DNA of 26,690 bases from a virus, in the IMG/VR virus record IMGVR_UViG_3300017744_000113, positions 1 through 26,690 of that record; one strand, given 5' to 3'. Below are positions 9,896 through 18,095 of this stretch, piece by piece. Position numbers and translations under genes: made by a program. The number at the start of each line of letters is the position of its first letter. Within the stretch, counting starts at the first letter, position 1. The notes under the pieces are model-generated. The model saw nothing but the letters and a program-made list of their open reading frames with translations, had not been told where the DNA came from and did no database searches.

Positions 9896-10875
9896 TGGTA
9901 AGTAGCATATATATACCAAGGACTGGAAGCGTATCAGATATTATTGATACAGATAATGTAGTACCAGACGGAGAAGATAAAGATACAACACAATTAATTA
10001 TTGATTTATTAACTGACCCTGATAGAAATAAACCTTTAGGTACAGGATTTCAGTCTAATTATGATATGCAATTTGATGGACCTGATGGAACACAAATAAT
10101 TAAACCTGTTGGTGCAGAAGAATATTTAACACAACAAGGATATCGTCATGTATATTTTGCTAGAGATGCAGGAGAAGTGGCAAGAGATTTAAATAAAGAT
10201 AACATAGCACTTTTAAAAACACAGATGTCTAACGTAGGAATTATGGATGCAAGTAAGACTATTGGTCTTGCTGTAGACGAAGAATTTATTAAAGGTATTA
10301 AACAATTAATGGAGTTTAGTATGAATACTGGTGGCAAGATAAGTTGGCTAGGAGCTTTATCTGCTGTACGTTCTGATTACAATGCACGTAAAGCAATGAC
10401 TACAGGTTCTCCTAAAATAGAAAAAGAAGAAATAGATGAGTTACTTAATGATACTTTAACAAAAGCAAAAGCTAGAAAAGGTGGTGCATTAAGCACGGAA
10501 GAAAGAAACTATATATCTAGTAGGGTAACAGGAATAGTTGGTCAATTTAATAGAACAAGTGCAAACCTAGGACAAGGTACACCTGCAGAATTCGGTTATG
10601 TTGCTGCACGAGAAGGAAGCACTAGAGTTATAGAAGGAGACTTAACAGTAAGTACTCCAAGCACAATGGCACAAGAAACGTTTACTCCAGGCACAGCAGC
10701 ACAAGAACCAGACGTAGAGGGATTGCAAGAAGATATTAGTGGAGTAGTCGATGAAGTATTTGAAGGTAGAGAAGACTTAGAAAAACAATCACAAGCTGCA
10801 GGACAAATTGGTGCTAGAGCAGCAAACACAATAAACAGTCTTACTTCATTAAGCAGAAGAGCTGTAAATAGGTAA
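9895..10875 (+). CDS. Hypothetical protein of the internal-virion block
   Basis: A 326-residue protein without a recognised family. The N-terminal third is mixed and acidic. The middle (about residues 90-230) is helical with a basic run (KAKARKGG). The C-terminal part is Thr/Pro/Glu-rich and then Ala-rich helix. It has no cysteine, no signal peptide and no membrane segment. It starts on the stop of the giant gene and ends on the start of the lysozyme-like gene, both as TAATG, so it is probably made in step with them. An internal virion role is inferred from position and composition only. Confidence 0.65.
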   Translation: MVSSIYIPRTGSVSDIIDTDNVVPDGEDKDTTQLIIDLLTDPDRNKPLGTGFQSNYDMQFDGPDGTQIIKPVGAEEYLTQQGYRHVYFARDAGEVARDLNKDNIALLKTQMSNVGIMDASKTIGLAVDEEFIKGIKQLMEFSMNTGGKISWLGALSAVRSDYNARKAMTTGSPKIEKEEIDELLNDTLTKAKARKGGALSTEERNYISSRVTGIVGQFNRTSANLGQGTPAEFGYVAAREGSTRVIEGDLTVSTPSTMAQETFTPGTAAQEPDVEGLQEDISGVVDEVFEGREDLEKQSQAAGQIGARAANTINSLTSLSRRAVNR

Positions 10876-11897
10876 TGGAACCTGATTCATATACAACGCA
10901 AGAAGTAATTGAAGCATTACAAAGTGTTGGTATCGCAGAAGAAATAGTTGAATATCTTGTTCCTATTGCAGGTTATGAATCAAGAGTAGATGGTGTACCG
11001 TTTACTAGAGATGCTTTAGATAAAGAATCTCCATCATGGGGTATCTTCCAGGCTAATTTAAATTCAATGGCTCCAGGCATATACAAGGCTATGAAAGAGT
11101 TAGGTGTAGTAGTACCAGGTGTTAGTGCAGAACAAGACAAAGTATTAGTAACCAATACTGCACAACCAGGACAAAAACCTTTATTAAAATTTACTACAAA
11201 ACAAAAAGAGTTTGTAGCAAATTGGTTTGCACAACAAGCAGACCTAAATGACAATGCACTCGTATTTAAATACATGCTAGAACAAAAGTTAAAAGATAAA
11301 AAAACAGACGACTTTAGAATTGCAATGAATGAATTGTATGTTTTAACTATTGATAAGTTTAATGACCCAGAAAATACAGATGCACAACAATTAAAGGCAA
11401 AGATAGAAAGTGAAATGTCTATGACACCACCTTCAACAACGACTACAATACCTAGTACGACAACAACAACAGTGGTAGACAACGGAGATGATGTGGTAGA
11501 AACAACAGACCCTACAAAAAGAACTCAAAGAGAAATGGAATTTAGGAATAGATATAATCCTAAAAGTAAGTTTGTAGAACAAGTGCGTTCAGGTACATTT
11601 GAGAAATCATATAATCAAATGGTAGATTTAGTAGAAGCACAGATAAATGCTCAAAGAGCTATGAATGGAATGGGTCCTGTTAAAAGACAAGTAGCAGAAC
11701 AGAATGTTTACATGTCAGGTTCAGATAGTTTCCGTGAAGCTATTGACGTTTTAAGAGGCGTATCAGATAACAAGCAAGATAGCAAAGAAGGTAAAAGCCT
11801 AGTAGAGAGAGGAAATGAATTCTTTTCTGAGTTACCAGTAGGTCCTATTACTAAAAAAATTAGAGATAAACTAGGTTCAGATAGCAATGACTCCTGA
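10875..11897 (+). CDS. Virion-associated lytic transglycosylase-like protein
   Basis: This 340-residue protein probably cleaves peptidoglycan during DNA entry. The N-terminal 70 residues carry a lysozyme-like pattern: a hydrophobic helix ending in IAGYESR, with E35 as the likely catalytic glutamate, followed by SPSWGIFQANLN at 52-63. This matches the SLT/goose-lysozyme arrangement (ES, then S-x-G-x-x-Q-x-N). Residues 184-200 form a Thr/Pro linker (TPPSTTTTIPSTTTTTV) of the kind common in exported actinobacterial proteins. The remaining C-terminal half is helical and unrecognised. There is no signal peptide, which suits a packaged enzyme rather than a secreted endolysin. The last 11 bases overlap the next gene. 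Confidence 0.65.
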   Translation: MEPDSYTTQEVIEALQSVGIAEEIVEYLVPIAGYESRVDGVPFTRDALDKESPSWGIFQANLNSMAPGIYKAMKELGVVVPGVSAEQDKVLVTNTAQPGQKPLLKFTTKQKEFVANWFAQQADLNDNALVFKYMLEQKLKDKKTDDFRIAMNELYVLTIDKFNDPENTDAQQLKAKIESEMSMTPPSTTTTIPSTTTTTVVDNGDDVVETTDPTKRTQREMEFRNRYNPKSKFVEQVRSGTFEKSYNQMVDLVEAQINAQRAMNGMGPVKRQVAEQNVYMSGSDSFREAIDVLRGVSDNKQDSKEGKSLVERGNEFFSELPVGPITKKIRDKLGSDSNDS

Positions 11898-13167
11898 AGA
11901 GATACTACGTAAAGTAGGTCTTAACGGTAAAATATTAAAAGAGTATTCATTAGGTAGATTATTAACTAATGGAGATGCTACTCATTCAACAGTTATATTA
12001 GGAGATGTAAGCAGATACTTAGAAAAGAAAAAAATACCTATAGATTTAATTGGAGAAATTCAAGAAGCATTAATTTTTGAATTAAAGAGTATGGTTCCTG
12101 AGTCTCAGATGTTTAAAAGTATACTTAGAGGCTCAAAACAAATAGGGGAAAGAGTTATAGATTTTCAAAACGCATTTAACAATTTAGTGAAGGCACACCT
12201 AAGAATGCCTTTATCTATGGATACAGTTAAAACATTAGAAGAAGGAACAAACAATCTTGAAAGGCTTTTTGACGAATTAAAAGAGATTAGAGAACCTGGT
12301 ATGTATGGTATAAAAGACTCTGTTAATGAATTTGACGATTTTCAAATAGGCATATTTGATAGTACCTTTGATAGCAATACAAACTTTGAAGATTATGTAA
12401 ACACTAAAGTTAAAAACGTTACAGAATATGTTGATGATTTTGTTATGCCAAAGGGCGTTGGTGGTGTAGATATACAACCTCCAGGCATGGCGTTTATGGG
12501 TAGTGAAATACCTAATGAAAAATTAATTACAGGACCGTTTGATGACATGATTAAATTTACAGCAGCACAAGAATTAAAAGGATTGATAGACCCTGAGTTA
12601 GCAGCAAAAGCTGCGAAGATACTAGAGTCAAGTCAAGAGATAGGAGAAGCAATAGTTCTCTCTGCAAAGAAGTTTGCTAAAAATGCTTTAAAAGTATCAG
12701 GTAAAACTGTAGGAGCATTGGACCCAGGAGATGTAGTCATAACTAAATCTATACCTAAATTACTTGCAGGGTTAGGAGTTGGTTCTTTATCTGCAGGTGC
12801 TTTAACATTGTATGCAATATACGAAGGAGCTTTACTGCTTTCAGACGCAGTTAGTGGCTTGCAAGAAGCTAATAAAAAAGCAGGTATAGGTGCAAACAAA
12901 AGTGAAGATTTTACAGGCTATTCTTTTACTGGTGGTCAAACAATAGACGGTAGAGATGTTGCTTATCAACAAGCAGACTTTAGTAGTTATGGTAAAGATT
13001 TTTGGCAAGGCTTTACAGAAGACTCTGTATCTGATAAGTATTCACTTAGTTATAAATTAAGTAAAGAAATACATAACAGTTTATTTGGTAGTGTCTATGG
13101 TACAATAGCTGAAACACCTAAGACACCTGTTGGTGCAAGTGGTGGAGGAAGAGTAAGAATTTTATAA
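11887..13167 (+). CDS. Hypothetical internal-virion protein with hydrophobic helix
   Basis: A 426-residue protein of no family I recognise. The first 280 residues look helical. Residues about 287-320 form a strongly hydrophobic Gly/Ala/Leu segment (LLAGLGVGSLSAGALTLYAI) long enough to span a membrane. A Gly/Ser-rich polar tail follows. It has no cysteine. The start overlaps the stop of the lysozyme-like gene by 11 bases. A membrane-active segment next to a wall-cutting protein fits an ejectosome component that helps DNA cross the host envelope, but that role is inferred. Confidence 0.65.
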   Translation: MTPEEILRKVGLNGKILKEYSLGRLLTNGDATHSTVILGDVSRYLEKKKIPIDLIGEIQEALIFELKSMVPESQMFKSILRGSKQIGERVIDFQNAFNNLVKAHLRMPLSMDTVKTLEEGTNNLERLFDELKEIREPGMYGIKDSVNEFDDFQIGIFDSTFDSNTNFEDYVNTKVKNVTEYVDDFVMPKGVGGVDIQPPGMAFMGSEIPNEKLITGPFDDMIKFTAAQELKGLIDPELAAKAAKILESSQEIGEAIVLSAKKFAKNALKVSGKTVGALDPGDVVITKSIPKLLAGLGVGSLSAGALTLYAIYEGALLLSDAVSGLQEANKKAGIGANKSEDFTGYSFTGGQTIDGRDVAYQQADFSSYGKDFWQGFTEDSVSDKYSLSYKLSKEIHNSLFGSVYGTIAETPKTPVGASGGGRVRIL

Positions 13168-14957
13168 TGGCGAACGCACAAGAACGTAACTTATTAGTAC
13201 AGCTAATCAATGGACTTATTGATAAGGATACCTATGAAAGTGAAGTAGCAAAACTTAGACCTGTTGAAACAACACCAGAAGAAGTTGCACAAAATCCTTT
13301 TAAATATACAGTACCTGGTCAAGGGTATCTTACATTAGAAGCTATTGAACAAGAACAACGAGACAAGTTAGTTACAAGTCTAGAACAAAATGATGGTGTT
13401 ATAGATGTATCTGATGCTAGAAAAGCACAAGCAGAAGCAAAACAAAAGATAGATTATCTTGTTTCTGATGAGTACCAAGAAGATTTAGAAAACTACAGAA
13501 TGGACCAACTTAAAGAAGAAACAACAGAAACTGAAGGTATGCCACGTATAGACAAATTTAGAGCTATCAATGCTACCAATAAAACTTTAGAAGACGCAGC
13601 AGAAAAAGCTAAAGAAACTATAGAACAAAGAGCTACTGGCACAGTACCTGAAACAACAACAACTGAATCTACAAATGTTGAAGACCCAGTAATTGTAGAA
13701 GACCCAGTAATTGTAGAAGACCCAGTAATTGTAGAAACTGTAGTAGTAGAAGATGACACATTATTTGGTAGATTAGGTGGACAGATATGGAATGTTGGTG
13801 GACAAAAATATGTAGCATTTGATATACCACAAACAGGTTTGTCTATGGCATATACTGCAACAGACGAACAGATAAATAACTTTTTTACTGTAGATAAACC
13901 ACAAGAACAAACAATAGATTTAAACTCTGAGAAATGGAATAGTACATTTCAATCAGGAAACATTGTAGAAGTAGATATTAATAACATGGAAGCTACAGGA
14001 GTACAAGATGCACCAGGTGGTTTCTTTGAGCAGATAGCTTCTAACTTTGACAAAGTAAAAGAAGTAAGACCATGGATGGAAGATGATGAGATGTATTCAC
14101 TATGGCTAGAAAGTATTGTTGAGAATAGAGAGATAGCAGATTTTGAATGGGAAGGTACAGAGTGGTGGCAGACACACACTCAAGAAGAAAGAAGTTGGTT
14201 ACTGCTTTCACAAGATAAAGATTTATCTAAGTTACCTGCAGATGCTGAAGCATTACTAAAGAACAATCGTATAAAAGCAAGAGAAACTCTTAGACAGAAT
14301 GGCGTTAGTAATCCTGACCAAGTTACATTTAATGGAGAAACATTAACACAATGGTTTGGTAATAAACTAACTACAGGTACCTGGACAGAACTAACATGGT
14401 TAAATCAAGCTAAAGCATTAGGAGACCCGTTATCAGGAATACAAAGAGAAGATGCTTTGACATCTTGGTTAGAAGGTTCTGAAGCACAACCTACAGAAAC
14501 ACAAGCAGGATATGCAACAGCACAGGCATTAACAGAAGAATGGCTAGGACCTTTGTATGGTACCTTCGAACAAGCAGATATCGATAAATACGCAGGCATA
14601 ATTCGTAACGCTGAAAGTCCAGAAGTAGGTGCTCAACAAGTTAGAGACAGTTTAAAGAACATCAGGAAAGTATTATTTAGTACTGATGTTTATGATGAGA
14701 ACTTAACCTATGAAGAAATAGCACAGCCTTGGAGAAACTTTTCTTTTCAATTACTTGGAGAAAGAGTAGATGAGAAAAGTACAGATTGGATAGAAGTATT
14801 AAACGCTAATGACCAGGCGAAAGCAACACAAGTACTTACAACACATGGACTTAACAATGGTAACAAAACTATAATGGATAAAGTTACAGATGACGTAGGT
14901 TCTTTTTTAGGAACAGGACCACAAACTAGAGGCATAGTAAGAGGACAAGGAACATAA
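13167..14957 (+). CDS. Hypothetical internal-virion protein with hexapeptide repeat
   Basis: A 596-residue, acidic, cysteine-free protein. The N-terminal 160 residues look like charged helix. A linker at about residues 158-200 contains Thr-rich sequence (PETTTTE) followed by three identical VEDPVI-type hexapeptides. A more globular part with many tryptophans follows (for example residues 305-350, ending EGTEWWQTH). The linker separates an N-terminal helical arm from the body. I recognise no family. It begins and ends at TAATG junctions, with a GGAGGAAG purine run about 20 bases before its ATG. Confidence 0.65.
   Translation: MANAQERNLLVQLINGLIDKDTYESEVAKLRPVETTPEEVAQNPFKYTVPGQGYLTLEAIEQEQRDKLVTSLEQNDGVIDVSDARKAQAEAKQKIDYLVSDEYQEDLENYRMDQLKEETTETEGMPRIDKFRAINATNKTLEDAAEKAKETIEQRATGTVPETTTTESTNVEDPVIVEDPVIVEDPVIVETVVVEDDTLFGRLGGQIWNVGGQKYVAFDIPQTGLSMAYTATDEQINNFFTVDKPQEQTIDLNSEKWNSTFQSGNIVEVDINNMEATGVQDAPGGFFEQIASNFDKVKEVRPWMEDDEMYSLWLESIVENREIADFEWEGTEWWQTHTQEERSWLLLSQDKDLSKLPADAEALLKNNRIKARETLRQNGVSNPDQVTFNGETLTQWFGNKLTTGTWTELTWLNQAKALGDPLSGIQREDALTSWLEGSEAQPTETQAGYATAQALTEEWLGPLYGTFEQADIDKYAGIIRNAESPEVGAQQVRDSLKNIRKVLFSTDVYDENLTYEEIAQPWRNFSFQLLGERVDEKSTDWIEVLNANDQAKATQVLTTHGLNNGNKTIMDKVTDDVGSFLGTGPQTRGIVRGQGT
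13680..13733 (+). repeat. Three perfect 18-bp tandem repeats in a linker
   Basis: The unit gaagacccagtaattgta occurs three times without a mismatch and encodes a Glu-Asp-Pro-Val-Ile-Val hexapeptide. It is in frame, so slippage would change linker length by six residues without breaking the protein. Confidence 0.95.
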
Positions 14958-15817
14958 TGGCAACACTATCATCATCAGCTAGAGCATTAATTATCTCTGA
15001 AGCTAAAGCAAAATTTGGTCCAAACTTTTCAGACGCACTGTTGTCAATATACATTGACGCATATATAGATAGTGGTAATGATGGTACAGAAGCAGGTAAT
15101 GTTATGAGACAAAGCACTGCGTATGCAGATGCCTTTCCTGGTAACTTAAATCCTGACGGTATAAGTGTTAAGTTTTCTGAAAGTGAATACTTGCAAATAG
15201 TAGATTCTTATAAAAGAAAAGTAGAAAGTCTTGGCGTTAATGCTGAACTTATTATTACTAATGACAGAATAGAAACATTAATAGAGAATGTAGTTTCTCC
15301 TCAAGAGTTTGGGGAAAGAGTACAGTCTATATATCAGAATGTTCTAACTGCTTTGCCAGAAGTAAAAGAATATTATCAATTAAATTTTGGACAAGAATTG
15401 ACAGACGCAGAGATTATAGCTAGTGCTATTGACCCTAACATAAGTCAACAACTAGCATCTGGTGCAATAGATGCAGCTTCAGTTGTATCGCAGAATATTG
15501 TCAGAGGACAGATAGGTGGTCTTGCTGCAGCAGAAGGTGTCAGTTTATCTTTGACTCAAGCTGAATCATTAAGACAGCAAGGACTAACTGCACAAACAGC
15601 TAGACAATCTTTTAGACAAGCAGGAGAAATACAATCTTTAGCAGAACAACAAGGTAGAACTTCAGATGTTGTAGATATAGTTGGTGGATTAAGTGGAGAC
15701 CCTGACGAACAAAAAAGAATACAAAGAATATTAGGACAACAAGCAGGTCTATCATCAGCACAAGCAGGTGCCGTAAGAAGTCAAACAGGACAGTACACAG
15801 GTTTAGAAGAAATATAA
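14957..15817 (+). CDS. Hypothetical virion protein, last gene of the internal block
   Basis: A 286-residue, cysteine-free protein. An N-terminal helical region includes a FPGNLNPDG turn at about residues 55-63 and SESEYLQIVDSYKR just after. A central SPQEFGERVQ segment follows, then an Ala/Gln/Ser-rich helical C-terminus (about residues 170-286). The pattern F-P-G, then E-x-E-Y, then S-P-x-E-F-x-x-R resembles a phage structural family I remember from actinophages and marine phages, but I cannot name it with certainty. It ends the long operon; promoter and leader sequence follow immediately. Confidence 0.6.
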   Translation: MATLSSSARALIISEAKAKFGPNFSDALLSIYIDAYIDSGNDGTEAGNVMRQSTAYADAFPGNLNPDGISVKFSESEYLQIVDSYKRKVESLGVNAELIITNDRIETLIENVVSPQEFGERVQSIYQNVLTALPEVKEYYQLNFGQELTDAEIIASAIDPNISQQLASGAIDAASVVSQNIVRGQIGGLAAAEGVSLSLTQAESLRQQGLTAQTARQSFRQAGEIQSLAEQQGRTSDVVDIVGGLSGDPDEQKRIQRILGQQAGLSSAQAGAVRSQTGQYTGLEEI

Positions 15818-15823
15818 ATCTAA

Positions 15824-15852
15824 ACTATACATTTATATAATTCTGTTATAAT
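15824..15852 (+). promoter_or_regulatory. Putative extended -10 promoter for scaffold and capsid genes
   Basis: TATAAT at 15847-15852 is preceded by TGT, giving a perfect extended -10 (TGnTATAAT). ACTATA at 15824-15829 sits 17 bases upstream, where a -35 box would be. The same ACTATA/17/TATAAT layout recurs at 21242-21270. Transcription would start near 15859, in the leader described next. Confidence 0.6.
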
Positions 15853-15859
15853 TATCCTT

Positions 15860-15876
15860 GACCCTGTACTAAGGTC
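15860..15876 (+). other. Leader hairpin A
   Basis: GACC (15860-15863) pairs with GGTC (15873-15876) around a 9-base loop, CTGTACTAA. The stem is short, and GGTC can instead join AGGTC/GACCT with 15891-15895, so two exclusive folds are possible near the predicted 5' end. Confidence 0.35.
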
Positions 15877-15909
15877 TGGGGGTTAAACTTGACCTAGATA
15901 TACGAATAC

Positions 15910-15934
15910 GGTCTTGATGCCTACTAACAAGACC
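15910..15934 (+). other. Leader hairpin B, perfect 7-bp stem
   Basis: GGTCTTG (15910-15916) pairs perfectly with CAAGACC (15928-15934) around an 11-base loop, ATGCCTACTAA. No U-run follows, so it is not a standard terminator. The loop ends in CCTACTAA, close to the loop of hairpin C. Confidence 0.55.
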
Positions 15935-15965
15935 TGCCAAATAAAAAAAGTAGTGTAAAAAAAAC

Positions 15966-15986
15966 AGAGGCAACCTAATAACCTCT
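15966..15986 (+). other. Leader hairpin C
   Basis: AGAGG (15966-15970) pairs with CCTCT (15982-15986) around an 11-base loop, CAACCTAATAA. It is flanked on both sides by A8 tracts, which would isolate the hairpin in single-stranded RNA. Loop length and the CCTAnTAA end match hairpin B. Confidence 0.5.
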
Positions 15987-16021
15987 CGCAAAAAAAACAT
16001 TAGAGAAACGGACAAGTAAAT

Positions 16022-16480
16022 ATGACAGAAGAACAAGAGTTAAACTCTGAAGCTAATGGAGATAAGAATTGGAAAGCGATTCGAGAGGAAAATAAATCTC
16101 TCAAAGATGAGCTAGAAGGTTTTAAGGCACAAGCCAAAGTTTCTGTATTTAAAGATGCAGGACTAGATACTACAACTGGTATCGGTAAGGCTATAAGCCA
16201 GGTGTATAGTGGAGACATAAATGTCGAAGCAATACAATCTTTTGCAGCAGAAGAATACGGAGTTGATTTAAACACTAATGTTGGGCAACAAGACGGTATT
16301 CGTGAACAAGTTCAAGAGAGCCAAAACAAGTTAAACAATATTAATAAAAACTCTGTAGTCGACAGCTTCAGTAATGACGACCTAATGGAAGCCATTGCTA
16401 AAACAGAAGCGACTGGCAGCGTAAGAGACTCTATGCGTCTAAAACTTGCAGCCCAAGAAGAAGCAAAAAAGAACGACTAA
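16022..16480 (+). CDS. Capsid scaffolding protein
   Basis: A 152-residue acidic protein directly before the major capsid gene, the normal place of a scaffold. Residues about 15-45 form a charged coiled coil (NWKAIREENKSLKDELEGFK). A segment at about 45-85 follows (VFKDAGLDTTTGIGKAI and FAAEEYGVD), which I remember from scaffolds of actinobacterial phages, then a helical basic C-terminus (RLKLAAQEEAKKND) of the type that binds capsid protein. It guides prohead assembly and is expected to leave or be lost on maturation. No protease is visible here. Translation starts with a weak ribosome binding site after the structured leader. Confidence 0.75.
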   Translation: MTEEQELNSEANGDKNWKAIREENKSLKDELEGFKAQAKVSVFKDAGLDTTTGIGKAISQVYSGDINVEAIQSFAAEEYGVDLNTNVGQQDGIREQVQESQNKLNNINKNSVVDSFSNDDLMEAIAKTEATGSVRDSMRLKLAAQEEAKKND

Positions 16481-16543
16481 TAGTAGCTTTTACTTCTTCT
16501 TAATAATAAAAGTAATAGATAATTTATACAGGAGAAGATTAAT

Positions 16544-17665
16544 ATGGGAGCAATATCCCTAACAAACAGTAGCATTTATGCTCAAAACATTAACAACTTC
16601 ACTGGCGAATTGTTTAAAGTTGGTGGTCAAAGAACACCTTTTCTATCAGCCGTTGGTGGTTTAAACGGAGGAACTGCAATACAGTCAACCTTCTTTCAAA
16701 TCCAAGCAGCTGATAATGCGACAGTATCTTCAGAACCTACTAAAGGTCAAGAAGGTGCAGCTCCAACAGAATACCTAGGTCGTGATAGAGTAGCTTATAC
16801 TTTCACAACACAAGTATTCCATAAGGGTGTACAAATGACTTACACAGCTTTGGCAAGTTACATGAACCAAAACCCATTTGACTTATCTGCAAACATTGCG
16901 AACTCTTCAGACGGAGACGGAACAACAACAGCAGGAGACAAACTTGGACTTTTTGGTGGTAATCCAGTGACTGACGAATTCGCTAATCAATTAGAATTAG
17001 CGTTAGAAAAAGTAGCAAGAGAAGTAGAATGGTTCGCATTTAACGGAACATTCGCTGATGGTGCAAACACTACTCCAGGTGCAGGAACACGTGAAATGCG
17101 TGGTCTTAAACAATGGATTGGTTTAAATGCAAATGCTAACAATACAGTAGCTCCAACATACGTTGGTGGTAACATTCATTATTGCGATGCTGACGGAGAT
17201 GCAACTTCAACAGCTCGTGACCTTACATGGGATGCTATCGCTGATGGTATGAAACGTCTTTATGACGCTCATGCCCCAATGAAGCAACCTGTATTGGTAG
17301 TTACACCAAAGCAATTACTAGCTCTTAACAAAGAATTAGCTAAAGGAACCATAGGGTTGGCTGCAGCTATTCTTCCAAGAGATAGAAACATTGCAGGTGT
17401 CGACATTGATACCGTTGTTACACCATTCGGTTCTATTGGTATGATGGTCATTGACCCTAATATCATGCCTTCAGGAACAGCTTACATCTTAGACATGGCT
17501 TTCATTAAGCCAGTGTTCACAAACATCCCTGGTAAGGGAACAGTGTTTGTAAGAGACATTGACCAAGATGCTAACGCAAGAGTTGGTAAAGCAATTTACA
17601 TGGAGATGGGATTCGATTTCGGACCTCCTTCATATCACTTACTATTTGAACAAACAAATAGCTAA
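16544..17665 (+). CDS. Major capsid protein, SU10-like (HK97 fold)
   Basis: This 373-residue protein should form the icosahedral shell. The region TQVFHKGVQMTYTALASY (residues 89-106), the later EVEWFAFNG and the MRGLKQWI segment match the SU10/DUF5309-type capsid family, which has the HK97 fold. A PVLVVTPKQLLALNKE stretch belongs to the A-domain side, and the C-terminal half ends in strands. A strong Shine-Dalgarno AGGAGA at 16530-16535 lies eight bases before the ATG, fitting the high expression a capsid protein needs. It has a single cysteine (IHYCDAD). Scaffold lies just upstream and a terminator-like hairpin just downstream. Confidence 0.9.
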   Translation: MGAISLTNSSIYAQNINNFTGELFKVGGQRTPFLSAVGGLNGGTAIQSTFFQIQAADNATVSSEPTKGQEGAAPTEYLGRDRVAYTFTTQVFHKGVQMTYTALASYMNQNPFDLSANIANSSDGDGTTTAGDKLGLFGGNPVTDEFANQLELALEKVAREVEWFAFNGTFADGANTTPGAGTREMRGLKQWIGLNANANNTVAPTYVGGNIHYCDADGDATSTARDLTWDAIADGMKRLYDAHAPMKQPVLVVTPKQLLALNKELAKGTIGLAAAILPRDRNIAGVDIDTVVTPFGSIGMMVIDPNIMPSGTAYILDMAFIKPVFTNIPGKGTVFVRDIDQDANARVGKAIYMEMGFDFGPPSYHLLFEQTNS

Positions 17666-17682
17666 AGTTAAGATTGGAACTT

Positions 17683-17713
17683 TGGGAGTAGCTCCACCTG
17701 CTCCCATTGTTCT
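17683..17713 (+). terminator. Terminator-like hairpin after the capsid gene
   Basis: TGGGAGTAG (17683-17691) pairs with CTGCTCCCA (17698-17706) with a single T-G wobble and a 6-base loop, giving a 9-bp GC-rich stem. TTGTTCT follows. The U-run is interrupted, so termination may be partial, which would set capsid mRNA above tail mRNA. Confidence 0.65.
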
Positions 17714-17748
17714 GCTATAGTTAGATAAATATATAAGGAAAAGATTTA

Positions 17749-18087
17749 ATGGCAAATAAATTAGTAGGTGTAACTTACTCTGGTAGTCAAACACAAAGTC
17801 CTGGAATACCAACGGATGGAATGTTACTAGCAGGATTCATACCTAATTCAGCTTTCAATGGAACATCCGTTACCTTTCAATGGTCGCCAGACCAAGACGG
17901 TGGTGGCACATTTATAGATATAAAAGAAACAGATGGTACAGCAGTAACTTACACAGTAGCTGCTGACAAACTAACAAGAGTTGACCCATCGGGTTGGGCT
18001 TTTGCATCAGCAGGTTCTATTAGGTTTGTATCAGGTTCAACAGAAGACACATCTTCAGCAATTACAGTATTACTTAGAGACGCTTAG
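17749..18087 (+). CDS. Small beta-rich head-associated protein
   Basis: A 112-residue protein predicted to be almost entirely beta strand. It has the layout hydrophobic strand (MLLAGFIPNSAF), then GTSVTFQWSPDQDGGGTF, then VTYTVAADKLTRVDPSGWAFA, then SIRFVSGS. This is a pattern I associate with small phage head or decoration proteins lying just after the capsid gene. AAGGA lies about ten bases before the ATG. It may decorate the capsid or complete the head. The exact role cannot be read from the sequence. Confidence 0.6.
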   Translation: MANKLVGVTYSGSQTQSPGIPTDGMLLAGFIPNSAFNGTSVTFQWSPDQDGGGTFIDIKETDGTAVTYTVAADKLTRVDPSGWAFASAGSIRFVSGSTEDTSSAITVLLRDA

Positions 18088-18095
18088 GAGCAATT

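Larger units (their letters stand above)
15858..16021 (+). promoter_or_regulatory. Structured leader upstream of scaffold gene
   Basis: This is the main part of the only long non-coding stretch (15818-16021). It contains five alternating GACC/GGTC tetramers (15860, 15873, 15891, 15910, 15931) that can pair in competing ways, a G5 run at 15878-15882, two A-rich tracts and three small hairpins. There is no good ribosome binding site before the scaffold ATG; only cGGAc at 16009-16013. The organisation suggests a regulatory 5' leader, for example a protein-binding or antitermination site controlling capsid genes. I do not recognise a known riboswitch or tRNA. Confidence 0.45.

Noticed and set aside
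10973-11482. A 169-codon open frame on the minus strand
   Set aside because: It lies wholly antisense to the lysozyme-like gene, has low-complexity Val runs mirroring the Thr codons and no start signal; a shadow.
15910-15945. Hairpin B as an intrinsic terminator
   Set aside because: The 7-bp stem is followed by tgccaaataaa, with no U-run on the + strand, and it lies downstream of the promoter in the leader.
15917-15958. A 13-residue leader peptide starting in the loop of hairpin B
   Set aside because: There is no ribosome binding site, and its codons show no attenuation-type pattern.
15818-16021. A tRNA or known riboswitch in the intergenic stretch
   Set aside because: No cloverleaf with acceptor stem and T-loop can be drawn, and no known aptamer core is recognisable.
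16490-16515. Hairpin TTACTT/AAGTAA between scaffold and capsid genes
   Set aside because: It is only 6 bp, AT-rich and with a 14-base loop; too weak to separate from background in this composition.
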